Shown here piece by piece: positions 12,843 through 24,900 of a DNA stretch of 64,000 nt. Made by a program: the position numbers and the translations under genes. Location: NCBI RefSeq assembly GCF_021018805.1, contig NC_086248.1, positions 96,123,239 to 96,187,238 on the forward strand. Reading direction: 5' to 3'. Source of the DNA: Prinia subflava (Eukaryota > Chordata > Aves > Passeriformes > Cisticolidae). Positions within the stretch are counted from its first letter, which is position 1. Every line of letters starts with the position of its first letter. Under the pieces are notes generated by a model. It was not told the origin of the DNA, ran no database searches, and saw only the letters and a list, made by a program, of their open reading frames with translations.

Positions 12843-15800
12843 GTACATCCAATCAGATCTGCTGTTGTTATTAAGAGCTGATTGAGCAAATTATGCTTTT
12901 ATACAATACAGCATTCCACAGAATATTTTTCTTCTTTTTTTAAATATAGATAAACATTTATTTTTTTAATCTGTTCCCTGTATGCAGATCTCTGTTACTA
13001 GTTTGTTTCTTCCGTTTTCTTTCTTGGTTTTGTGTTTAAATCATTCTGTAACAAAAATAAGTGTTGGTATGTCCTTTAAAGCTAGAGTAGTTCAATTTTA
13101 TGGGAGTCTATTCTAGAAGTGTAAAAAAGAGGACCTGATCATTTAAAAGTGTAAAAAGCTGAGATTTAGACTTGTACCTTCAAAGTCCTCTATTCAACTA
13201 CAAATCAGTTTAAACAATTGCTCAGACTGTCAAACATCACTTCTCAGAGCAGTTCAGGTTGCAGAAATGGTCAGTCATCTTCTGCTGAATATTTGCAAAA
13301 TTTCCATTGTTATCTCACTATAAAAGGGAGCAGAGTTCAACCTCTTAGAAGCAACTAAAGAACCTCACAGAGAACATTCCTCTGACCAAAAGTGTTGCTT
13401 TCTAAGTGTCGCTTCTCTGCAGTGCAAAATACTTCAGAAAGAGTAGCAGCAACTGTGACATCTAAAAAGGTAATGCCTCCTGTCAGGTAAGCAGTTAAAA
13501 AAAAAATCAACATGCTGTCCAACATGTTGAGTTTGGTTGTTTGTTTGTTGGGGGTTTTTTTGCCAGAGGAAAATTTCTTTGCTTTAAAACATCTGATGAT
13601 GTCTGCTTTCCTTTTGTTTTCTGACATCTGTTCTGACAATTGTGTGACAAAATTAGTTTCTGACAAAAGCAAAGGCATCCTTTAAGGAAAGTCACCCTTT
13701 CCATCAAGAATAAAACCAAGCCTCTACAGCTCCAGCTATAGTGGACTTTCACCTTCACAGACTAAGAAAAGTGCCCTCAACTGAAATTCTGATTTGGAGA
13801 TTTCAAAACAGGCTTGTCCTGCAACAAAAAATGGAAATGCACAAATACATAAAATGTATAGAATAAATGTATAGCAATGATTTTTGTGTTTTACTTTCAC
13901 ATAAGCTTCTTATTATCATAGGACAAAAGAGGACATACAGGTTGAAGCCCCCTGAAAACATCAGTGACAAGGATAAACAACAACTCAGTTGCTGGTTGTG
14001 AAAAAGTCATGCAAAAAATGAGAACAAATTAAACCAAATGTTTTCACTGGAGCAACGTTATAGTTGGTTTTGGTTTTTTTGTTGTTTTTTTTTTTTTGAC
14101 AGCTTATCAGAAATGAGTCCAAATAGCAACTCAAATTGTGTTTTTATGAGTCCTTTTCAATGATAAGGAGTAAATGGTTAAAAAAAAGTAATGTAAAAGA
14201 GGTTCATATCCATTCATGTTGGATCACAGCCAAAGTCAGCTGCAGAGTTGGACTCCAAATATGCCAAAGTTTAGACATAGAAAAAACAACATTATTCATT
14301 CTAATTTTAATAAAATTATTTCTAATTTACTTTTCTGGCTTCTGCCGGGAACTGAACAAAGAAATCCCAGAGTAGGCATTTGTTGTACCATCCATTTATA
14401 TAGTTGCACAGGAAGGGAAAATACTGAACTCTGCAATGTGCAACAGGACTGTAAGTCAGAACTGCATCTGGAATCCCAATTCCGTGCTTCCGGACCTTCA
14501 GCTATTTTAAATGTGCAGTCTTCAGACTAGGCTGGCATGAGATTTTGCATTTGACACAAACACAACACTATTTTCAGGAGCTGGGTAAGGAAGCAAAAGC
14601 TCTCCTGGAGCCTTGCTACTATTCCACGCCTCTATTTCTTTTGTGGTAGCTAAGGAAGGGATGGCTGGCCTTGCTGGGCAGGATGCTTGCACATCCCAGC
14701 CTTGTGCTGCTCCTCCTCTGCCCCTGCTGCTCCCTGGCACTGCTCATGGGCTCCCAGGGCTGTCCACCTGAGCTCTGATCCCAGCTCATCCCACACAGCA
14801 TGCAGGGCCTAACAAGCTCCTGCCATAACAGCAAGGTGGCTCAGGAGTTTCCTTTCCATTCATTACTATTTTCCCAGGGATTCACTTTCACTCCACAGAA
14901 TGAGCAAGAAGGAAGAATATAGCTGCTGCAAACAAGGCTGTCAAATTCTGAGTTATCTAAATGACCACAGCACTGAGATCTAGGACTGAAAGCCCCTCCA
15001 CTGCTGCCCAGAACAGAGCATCTTAGCATCTCCTCTTCTGCTGTTGCTTAACAGCCTCCATTAAAGATTAAGTACCTCAGAGAGCAAACCAACTACAGCA
15101 AGGATGATAAAAACACATCCAGCAAGAACATTTCATAGCACTTCCCTCTCCCTCTTGGCACTGAGGCAACCATATACTCTGTGTTTTAAGAGGAAAAAAA
15201 TCAAACCCAAATCAAAAACCCCAAGCCCATTATTTTCACATCTCATTTGCATAACAGATGAATAGTTTCAAAACCAAATCACATCAGTAAGCCCATTACC
15301 ATCCACAGTAAGGACACACTCCACAACACAAAGAGGAAAAACTCTTGCTGCTCCAAGATACATCCCTCCTTTGACCTTTGCCTCCACTAGAGTAAGGGTA
15401 AAAGGGGCCTGAACAGTGAGCTGGGAGGACAAAGCAACCACACATCTCATGGCATGGAGCAGACACCCATCTCTATTCACAGAGATCCTTTATATCCACC
15501 AGAATGGTGTCTAGCTGACAAGGACAGTCAAGAGACAGGAAGGAGGTGACAACTAGAATTGGTGCAGAACACAAGACTTTATAGCCAGCACCTGCCTTCT
15601 GAGATACCTGGTGGATACTAAAACACGCTGAGTTTGTAAGGAGCTGGCACTGCTCACGGTGCTGTACAAGCTTCAGGAGGATATAAACTGATACAAGTCA
15701 GCATAAAAGCTCTGCTGATTTATACTGCCTGAAAACTGGCCCCAACGATTTTGTTACCTAGACAACCAGAAGGAAACTAATTCTCCCAGTACCACAGGAA

Positions 15801-18800
15801 TTGGCAAGATTGAGCTGTTTACAAAGTCTGCTCTTGAACAACATTTTCCTTTTTTTTTGGTTTATAAATTATTTGGGCCCTTGCATAGTAAGCTGAATTA
15901 TATTTGTCATGGTTAGCACAGATATAATTCATCTCATTAAGTAGGGGTACAAACTTACTTTCTGATGAATTCTCCAGGCTTGCTAAGCAAAATAAGGCAT
16001 TTGGTGCTCAAAGCAGGTTACACACAAGACCATGGTTAAAGCACTACGGACATTGGTCTGTATGAGATTCCTCAGTCTTTTTTCAGACAGACACAGCTCA
16101 CAAGGTGCCTGTTCAAACCCACTGTGCAGCTGGAACATGCAGAGATGGGGCCCTAGAGCTCTGGTTGTGACATCATGGTCACAACCCAGGCTGCCCCCAG
16201 GACAGGGTTTCTGCCTGTTGCTTCTGCTGCAAGAAAGAGGGAGCTGGTTTCCTCGAACTGCCTTTATTTACTGGCTTTATAAAGGATGCCATGGCATTCC
16301 TGAAGGCCGCAGCACACCTTGTCTCAAAAGGTTTGACCATGCATTCTTCCACAAAGTAAATTCTGTGACTGACTTCAGTTGCGCTTCAGAAACTGGAATG
16401 GCCTTCCCTGAACTCCCCTGAGTTCACAGAGAACTCACATCTGCAGACAGTGGCAGGAAAGACTGGCCTGGTTCACCCCTCATCATTGCCTTGTGCCCTT
16501 GTAAGGCTTCAGCAGGGCCTGAACAGAACTGCAAAGAATTCAGCAGCTGCTCCAAAACTTCACATCAGGATGGGTAGAGGCCAGCTTAGAGTCCTGTGGG
16601 ATCTCAATGGGAGTTTTCGAAGGCAATTCCCCATTTCAACTACAAGGGACATAGTCCTGCTATCCTGGACAAAAGATGGGGAAAAAACATTTCTAAATGA
16701 GCTCCTTCTTAGTCCCTTGCATGCTCTTTTCTGTGGGAGAAAACAATTAGATCCTTGATATTAGATCAGTAATAATCAGTAATAATATTGTATTTTCTCC
16801 CTCTTTCTCTTTCAGTTGAGAAAATACAATATAAATATTTAAGAAAACCTCCTCATGAGGTTAAGGAAAAACTAGAAAAATCACTACTCAGAACAAAAAA
16901 ATAAAGAATCATACAAGAAATAAATCTGTTTGTGGGTCTAAGTGGAAAATGAGAAGTTTTCAGCCTTCTAGTTGCAGCAATAGATCTGTCTGCTTTCTGT
17001 ATTTATACAACAAAATTATAAACAAATAAATTAAAAATAGAGAGACAATCACAGTAGCACAGTCCCTGCTGGAAAAACTGTCCCAAGCAGCAGCACACAA
17101 CCTTTGCTAGAGTGTTTACACCTTGGAAAAGCAGCTTCATTGTGGAGAAGGCACGAACAATGTGCAGCAGGAGAGACCTTCAGCCTCCTGGGGAAGGTCT
17201 GTGCTAATCCCCTGGGGCAAACAGAGGCACAGCTTTCTACATCTTCATTGGGAAGAGGAAATCGTGTTTGGGGTGGACAATACACACCTCACTGAAGCAG
17301 TGAAGCTACTAAAACAAAAGTTGTCTGGAGCACTAGTTCATCTTGGTGGCTGCTCTTGCAATCCACCAGGAAATGCAGAAAAAGCTTGAGGAGGTTTTCC
17401 ATGACACCCCTCAGCTGTGGGACTGCAGGAGATCATTTTTCACTCCCTTATGCCTGTGACACACAGCAGACAACCAGGCCTGTGAAATGAGAGGGGTTCA
17501 GTGTGCTGTTGAAGCAGGTTAGTGCTGATGCTTCATGCTCAGGCAGGATGTTTTACTCAGAGACCCACATCACACCACATGAATATTAAATTTAAAACCC
17601 CATTACACGCCTCTGTAATGGAAAATTCCTTTTATTGCACAGAACTATAGGGGCTTGAGTGAAGGAAAGCCCAGTTAGTTATAAATAATTCACCCAAATA
17701 ATGAAGCAATTTTTAAAACCTGGAAGGAAAGGTTCATGTGCCATTCTTTCATGAAAAATGGTCTCTTTTTGTCTTTCTCTGCAATTTTTGGATTTTTTTT
17801 TTTTAAGCAATGCCTATTTTCTGTCAAAATGCCCCATAAAATTATTGAATGCCAAGTTTCCTTAGCCAATCAAAATGCTATTTTTTTTTAAGGAATTGGC
17901 CCATATAAACCAAATCTTTGGCTGACTTTCCCAAAAACCTTTGAAAAACCCATTTTGCTCTCCAGATCATCTACTCAAGGAATGGGTGGGAAGCTGAGCA
18001 ATGTATCCATTGCTTCTATCTCCAGCATCCCACCACTGGTATTGCTACACTGGGACACACAGCAAGGTCTTAGTCATGTGCTGGGCTAGACAAACTCACA
18101 AGAATTGAGGTGGAGCTGGAATGCCTCCACCCTGATTTCTGCCTCTACAGGACACAAGGTAACTTGCCCCAGATTTGGGTTCTGTAACAACAAAGCTCAT
18201 AGCCTTCAACCCTTAAAACACCCTAAAGAAATAATGTAAGCATTTTGGAGAACAGAGACACGTTTTGGCCTTCAGACACTGTTCCTGCACCACAGCAGCT
18301 GCTATGGAGCATCACAAAGCCTGTATTTGTGCAGTGCCACCATCTCTGTCCTTGGCACAGGGGCAAAGTCAGGCACAGGGGTGTGGCTGAGGCATTCTGT
18401 GCTCCAGAAACAGGAGCAGCTGGGTACAGCGTCTGCAGGAGCACCCACGGGGGCTGCTCTAATTTAAACTGGCCCCTGAGCAGCTCAGAAGATAAAGAAC
18501 AGAAGCAGAGATGCCTCAAGCCACTGTTGTACTCTCTTCCTGAAGCTGCACCTTTGGAAGCACGGCAGAAAATAACAGCAGATTGTAAGAGGGCCAGGAA
18601 TAAAGCTGGGCAGAACAAAGTCTCCCCCCACAACAGTGTCTTTTACCCAGACACCCTAAAATAACCCTAAAATTGCTTGCTGTGTCACCTGAGAGAAGGG
18701 GGAAATGTCGCAGCTTCTGGTCATGTTTATCCCAGCTCTAGTACTGACTAATGTCATTTCACTTCCACAGCATTGCTTTGGAATTACCCTCTGGAAACCA

Positions 18801-20587
18801 GGAGCAATCAGCCTCTCTTAGCACACAGAACTGATCAAAATTTGAGTTTTGATCTTCAGATCATCCCAGATGGGGCAATCAGGCTTGAGGCTTTTTCTAA
18901 TCAGAAGAAGAGGGTTAAACAGGTAACAAGCAAAGAACTCTGCTGTGTCATACAAATAATGAGTCTTACTCAAGAACAGTGCACCGATAGCAGACTGTGT
19001 CTGATGGATTACACTGGCTGTCAAAGAAACTGCTCTTCCCTAAGAATACAGGCTCTCAGTCGGGAGAGCTAGGAATGGGGGAAGAGGGACAGAGAGGGGA
19101 GCAAAAGGGAATTTAAAAAGCAAATCAGCATTTATCCCACAGCACGTTGAACACACAGAAGCTGAAGCAGGAAGCTGGAAAGTCTCTCACGATTTACACA
19201 AGCTGTAAGACAATCCCCTGGACGTTCAGCCCTACAGGTGAAAGACTTTAGCAAGCCCAGGGAGGAGAAAAGCATTCTTATCTGCCACTGCTGACTGCTT
19301 GTATCTGATGGCGGGGCACAAGTTCTAGCTGAGCAGACTCCGTTTCTCATCTGGACTCACTCACTTCATATCTGGAACTGGAAGGGATGGGATGGCCTCC
19401 AGATATGTCTCCAGATACAATTCAGGTTCAAGTCCATGGAATGTTCAGGATTTTATTTCAAACCAAGTCAGCTTCTCCTGTAAATTCAAAAGTGATTCTC
19501 TGGAGATACAGGTTTGCAGAGTCTTCTGTGATCCATAGCATTTCTGGGAAATACGATGTATTCTTGGGCCTAATTACTGACAGATTGGGGCACACAAATA
19601 GATCCATGGTCTTCAAATAATTTTAAACAAAAAATCTTTGTTTATTGGCCAAAATTATCTCAAAAACTGAGTCTGCAGTGGCTACAGCATACAAATGAAA
19701 ATATTTCTCTAACCACCTCTCTTGCCCTTCAGTAGTGGCCACCCTGCCTCTCCTTGTCAGCTACAAAAGAGAATGAAAACCTGTTCCTGAGTTTTCAGGT
19801 ATGGAAAGGCAGCATCCTCAGCCCTCCTGAGCTGGCCAGCACAGGGCACACCGACCACATGATGAGAGGGCATCAATAAGTTCCCTGTTGAAACAGGAGC
19901 TTTCCTGAGCCCACCCCACACCGTGTCTGCACAGGACCTGGGAACACTCACCTCAGGCATCTCTTAGTAAGTTATTTACAGGGTTTCCTCTGCCTCAGGG
20001 GAATAGAGTGAGCACACAGGAGCTAACAAGTGTGAAATCAGCACTGAAGGGGTTTTGATGCAGCTGGGGTAGTCCTCAGTGAAAGGCAGCTTCTCCTACA
20101 TGACCTTATTTCTGTGGGTCCTCCCATTGGTGCTGTGAAGGGAGCCATGCACCCTGCCTCATGTGGGTGTTACAAGTGCATCAAAGTCTTCCAAGTGCCG
20201 TGTAATCAAGTAAACCAGCAAAACGCAACAAGAATTTGTTTTGAAAGCAGACTAATTTGTGCATTTACAATAACAAATACAAAGAAACTAAAAGAATGCC
20301 AATTTTTATGGTTTGGTTTGGATTGGAGGGTAACTAGTCACTTTGTGAAGACAAGAAGGGCAAGAAAGCTGTATTTCAGCCTAATTAATCAGTACTAATG
20401 AGCCCCTAAAACCTTGTTTCTCTCAATCAGCACACTATCAGCAGTGACACTATAGTAGCCTGTTCTCCATGAAAGAGCTGCCCAGGGGCCATCTAATGAC
20501 ACTCCAATGTGAGTGTCTCCGAGTTTTTCCATGAAGTAAAGCTTGCCTAAATTTCCAGACCAGATGGTGGAACTGTGAGACAAACTG
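12843..20587. other. Intergenic, no gene seen
   Basis: Nearly 8 kb without a recognisable gene. Apart from the hairpin at 16785-16832, I see only AT-rich blocks. The piece 17570-17700 looks like a possible conserved non-coding element from its composition alone. Confidence 0.55.
16785..16832. repeat. Perfect 15-bp hairpin
   Basis: ATATTGTATTTTCTC at 16785-16799 and its exact reverse complement at 16818-16832 are separated by an 18-nt pyrimidine-rich loop. The stem is AT-rich. Function unknown; shorter than a normal pre-miRNA stem. Confidence 0.9.
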
Positions 20588-20745
20588 TCAGATTGCTCTG
20601 AAGTGTTTAATACAATTAAGGATATGCAATCTGGAAATGCCCTGGGCTCAGACAATTTGTCCACAGATTTCTGTAAAGCTTTCAGAAACAAATCCACAGT
20701 CTCCTTCTGAACAAGCTTAGTGATTTTTTAGCCAACAGCAAGGGA
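20588..20745 (+). mobile_element. Fossil L1-like LINE reverse-transcriptase fragment
   Basis: One frame reads SEVFNTIKDMQSGNALGSDN then LSTDFCKAF when the first codons are taken with one substitution. This fits the L1/Tx1-type motif before the reverse transcriptase (EV-x-x-AI-x-x-x-x-SGKAPGPDG, EFYKAF). An in-frame TGA follows. CR1 does not have this sequence. The upstream 100-150 bp may belong to the same element but are too eroded to say. Confidence 0.55.
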
Positions 20746-20845
20746 ATCAGGGATCACAGGAAGCAAACAGAACCCCTTGCTGATGCCTTCTCACCCCTGT
20801 AATGGGCAGGACAGAAAAAGAGCAGAACATCATCTCAGGAAAAAC

Positions 20846-21036
20846 TTAATCAAAAGAGTTTTTAAGCATTTGAATGCATTGCCCAGGGTGGTGGTGGAGT
20901 TGCCATCCCTGCAGATGTTCAAGAAACAGCTGGACGTGGCACTTTGTGCTTTGATCTAATTGACAAAGTGGTGAATGGTCAAAGGTTGGACGTAATGATC
21001 TTAGAGGCCTTTTCCAACCTAAACGATTCAGTGATC
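20846..21036 (+). mobile_element. CR1 LINE 3' fragment (plus orientation)
   Basis: Contains TTGCCCAGGGTGGTGGTGGA, GCCATCCCTGCAGATGTTCA, a diverged AAGAAACAGCTGGACGTGGC, then CCTTTTCCAACCTAAACGAT and an end resembling the CR1 ATTCTGTG-type terminus (GATTCAGTGAT). Old and diverged. It lies about 100 bp after a fossil L1-like fragment. Confidence 0.8.
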
Positions 21037-21811
21037 AACAGTTGACAAACATCATGAAATAGAATCAGTTTCTCAATAGCAAACATTTTGTGCTCATAGC
21101 GTGTTCTGTCCAAGCAAAGGAAACATTAATTTTCTCTACTCCCCTCAAAGACTTGCAATTACACCACCTGCACAGACAGGGAAACTGAGGCACATTGCTC
21201 CCCAGCTCATCTCCATCCAGCAGACCAGTGGTAAAACAGCACATACTGGGCCTGCCTTCTCTTTACTCACCCTGTCTTCCCTTTCTTTGCTTTCCATCTG
21301 CACCAGCATCAGCCTAAGGAAGCGGCTCCCAAACCCCCAACATTTCCACAAGCTCAGGAAGACAGCTTGCCTTTGACACCAAGCGAGACAGAGGGCGCTG
21401 ACAGGATGGGAAAAGCCCACACCTCCCACTTCAGAGCAGCAGAGCTGAGTGGAGAGTGACTGTGAACAGAATCACACAAATGCATGGCCCCAGCCACCCT
21501 CTGTCAATGTGTTTCACCAGCACACATAATCCCAGTACCAGGAACAGGAGCGCCCAGTAGCAAACATCCCACATGTGACATTTTTCACTGAAATATCTTG
21601 TCTACTCTGAAGTAGAGAGCTACTGCCTAAAACATACACTTACAGGTGAAGGAAGAAAGGAAGAGGTGGGAGGAGAGGCTGAGCTGCTGTAGCACAAAAA
21701 GCAAAAAATTAGTGCCCATAGCAGAGTTGAAGATCTCCCACTTCCAGGTGCGCTTTGTGATCTGTTGAAGGGCACAGGGAGCTGATCACAACACCATGGT
21801 GGGTGATGTAA
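21037..21811. other. Between two CR1 fragments, nothing identified
   Basis: Unremarkable sequence separating a plus-strand and a minus-strand CR1. No gene, tandem repeat or hairpin stands out. Confidence 0.5.
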
Positions 21812-21911
21812 ATCACAGAATCACAGAACTGTTAGTGTTGGAAGGCACCTCTGGAGATCATCTAGTCCAATCCCCGTGCTAAGGCAGGGTTACCTCACAT
21901 CAAATCCACTC
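21812..21911 (-). mobile_element. CR1 LINE 3' terminal fragment
   Basis: About 100 bp: tandem AATCACAGAATCACAGAA, then TTGGAAGGCACCTCTGGAGA, TCATCTAGTCCAATCCCC and GCTAAGGCAGGGTTACCT. This is the CR1 3' end in reverse, cut off soon after. Confidence 0.88.
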
Positions 21912-24900
21912 TAGGCAGAAAATTGTCCTCTTTGATCTCCAAGCAAAAATACACAAAGGACTTGAGAGTGCTTAAAAAACTTGAGCTACACTGTAGATAA
22001 GGCATATTACCTGTGTTTCCAAAACAAGCAGAGAAAATTCAAGATACTCAGTTTAAAGAAATTTGTGTTAGATCTGGAAAAAAAAAACCTACATATAATT
22101 GCATAGTAGAACTAAAACCTGTAAGTGCCCAGAGCCATGAGCTCTTGTTCCATGACTACCTTATACCAACATAGCCACCAGCTGCTGCCAAAAAACAACT
22201 TTCCCACTTCACACTCCTGTCACTCCTTCTCATTCACACCAGCAACTGGGATCTGCATCAAGCTGTATTGGTTTATGAATGCCAGCAAGACTGAAGAAGC
22301 AGAGGTGGGAGCAATACTCTGGAAGTAATTGTGGCACTGTCATCCCAAATTGAATTCATCTGCCTTTAAAAGATACATGTTACCCCTTTTCCTACCCCTC
22401 ACACTAACCCTTGCAGCCCATGTCTGACTCTTCCTGCCAAAATGGTGTGTGCCTCCTCTCTGGGCTGAGCTTGACAGCCAGCCTTTCCTTTGGACCCTGC
22501 AGCTCATGGAAGAGGCAGCTGTACGGCCACACAAATCCCACACTTCCTACTGCTCAACATCCAGATGGAAAAACATGTCACTGCACAGCTGAGAATTGTA
22601 TTGAGAACTGTGTTTGTTGCACATGCTCAAATGAATAAAGGCCTTACAGGTATCTTCAGCTCCCGCTCCACCAACTCCTGGGTGTTTGTTTTCACACATT
22701 TCCCTCTGGTTCGGGTATTTGACTGTGATATATTTATGCATACAGGGAACATGCTTTTCCGCTGTGCCAGATTCTTTATGTAGCTGTTCCTGGTTAAATG
22801 ACCACACACTACACTTGACAGCACACCTAAAAAGGCCAGTGAAAACCTGCTACCACATATTTGAGTATGTCTAATAAATGGAAATTGTGCCAGCAAAAGC
22901 AGAGGGGGGAGTCTGATGCCAGAGTACAATCAAAGAGCAAACAGGCTGCAAGATGGTATTTCAGGCTGGAAGACCTCATCCACCTAACATGCCAGAAGAT
23001 GAGAACTCAGCCAGTAAGTGTATCTCTAATAAAAGGAGGAACAAAACCAAAGCCTGCAAATGCTAGTCAAAAGCACCTTACAACCTTTAAAACCAGATGG
23101 TTGTGGCATACCAAAACTAAAAAGACTACATACATTCCTGCCTTAAATATCTTGGTTTATATCTCTCTCAGAAAGCTGGGAGGGTAATAACACAACTGTG
23201 AGTGTTTGGGATGTTAAGCTTGCTGCTGAATGCAAGACAGGTGCACAGGGATGTAACAGGAGCAATTAATTACCCTCCCTGCTGCACACGAGCCCAATCA
23301 ATGAGGAACTAGTTGGGAGCCCCTCCTGCTCAGTTACAAGCTTCCTCATCCAAAGAGTGGGGAGAGTATGAGCTCCCTGCCACTTCCTACAGCTCAGGTT
23401 CACCACATCACTCGAGCTGGCAGATGCAGCACCAGACACAAGAACTGCAGGAGCCAAACCCATTCGAAGCATCGCTGTTCCCAGAAGACTTTTCCGTGTG
23501 TCTCCTTGAATCATTGATGCACTCAGCTGACAGGCTTAAGGGAGTGAGAAGTGACCTGCTATGACCTTACACATGAGCACATGATTCCATTCTTTAGCGC
23601 TGTCATGCAGTGTTAAATTCACAGCTTTCATGCAGGTTATTTGTAAATTAGTTCAATCGATGCGGGAGCTTTATTTAGTGTTACACGGGCAGTTGCACAG
23701 AACTTGGCAGTGCTTGAGACACATTCTCTAATTTCCCCAATATGTATTTGTCATCTCCTCACAGGACCTGTCTCACACACTGCTCATGAGCTCCCTGTGC
23801 TCCACCTGTCAATATCTCACCCTGCACTTGATGTCTGTCAAAAACCCTCTGCACAGCTCCAGGCTCACTCTCAACCTGATACACTTCCTCTCTCTCCAAG
23901 CTCATGAAAAACACCTTCCCTAGGCAGTTTCTTCAAAGAAATTCTTGTCTACAGATGCTTTGATAAACAGCCTGTGTTAACAGAAGGACGTTATCTATTA
24001 GGCAGTGCAACTGGTAATTCTGAGATCAGGTCTCCTGGTACACTTCCATAATGTTTTCCTACTGCTATTATCCAGCACAACTACTGATGAAAGTCAGATA
24101 ACAAAGATAAACAGTACAAGGCAAATAAAGTCTTTATGCATTGTGTCACGGTCTTTCTTCCAGAGACAGATGGCAGCCTGCAAAATGCTGGGCTTTAAGC
24201 TGTATGTGACCCAGGGGGTCAGTGATGCTGTACATCACCAGCTGCCTGGCCCTGGCACTGAAAGCCAGGTGGGACTGCACACAGGAAGACTGACTTGGCC
24301 TCTGGATGGATGGGGTAGTGGGGAGCTTGGCAAATCACTTCATCCTGCTCTAAATCTGCAAGGCGGGACATTCTGGCTGACAAAGACACCTCCCTTATTT
24401 GTTTTTGGACAAATTACCAAATTTGCAGTTTTATAGACTCCAAATATGACAGTTTCAGGTGAGGGCCTTTTCCTGCACAAGGACAATTTCAACCTCAGTG
24501 TTTAATTCAGATCTCATAAGTCCATTGGACAATTGCAAATTAGAGCTCTGAAAAGGTCTCACTTTCTTCTCCCTGCTTCTGAGGTGAAAATGAAAACCAG
24601 AGGGGAGCACTAGATGAAGATTTTGCTGATGGAATCACCTACAGCTTTCTTTATTGGCACTGATCACAGCTTATAAATTCAGACATAAAGAATTATTTTC
24701 ATAAAATAGCATCCCACAGACCAAATTATTTTTCTATCGAGCAGCAGCTGTGACAGACAAAATGGATGCTAGGCATAAGCACTTTGAAATGTAAGCACCT
24801 CAAAGAATGTCCAGTTCTGAATTACATGACTCCAATCACCATTTAAAACCATTGGTTTCGATGGTTATAGGCTCAGGCTGGCATCTAGCACAGATCAGCA

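Noticed and set aside
18223..18664. Overlapping 136- and 139-codon open frames on opposite strands
   Set aside because: Mutual shadows without codon bias or homology.
24005..24436. 143-codon open frame on the plus strand
   Set aside because: No known motif, no splice or promoter context, ordinary for chance in 64 kb.
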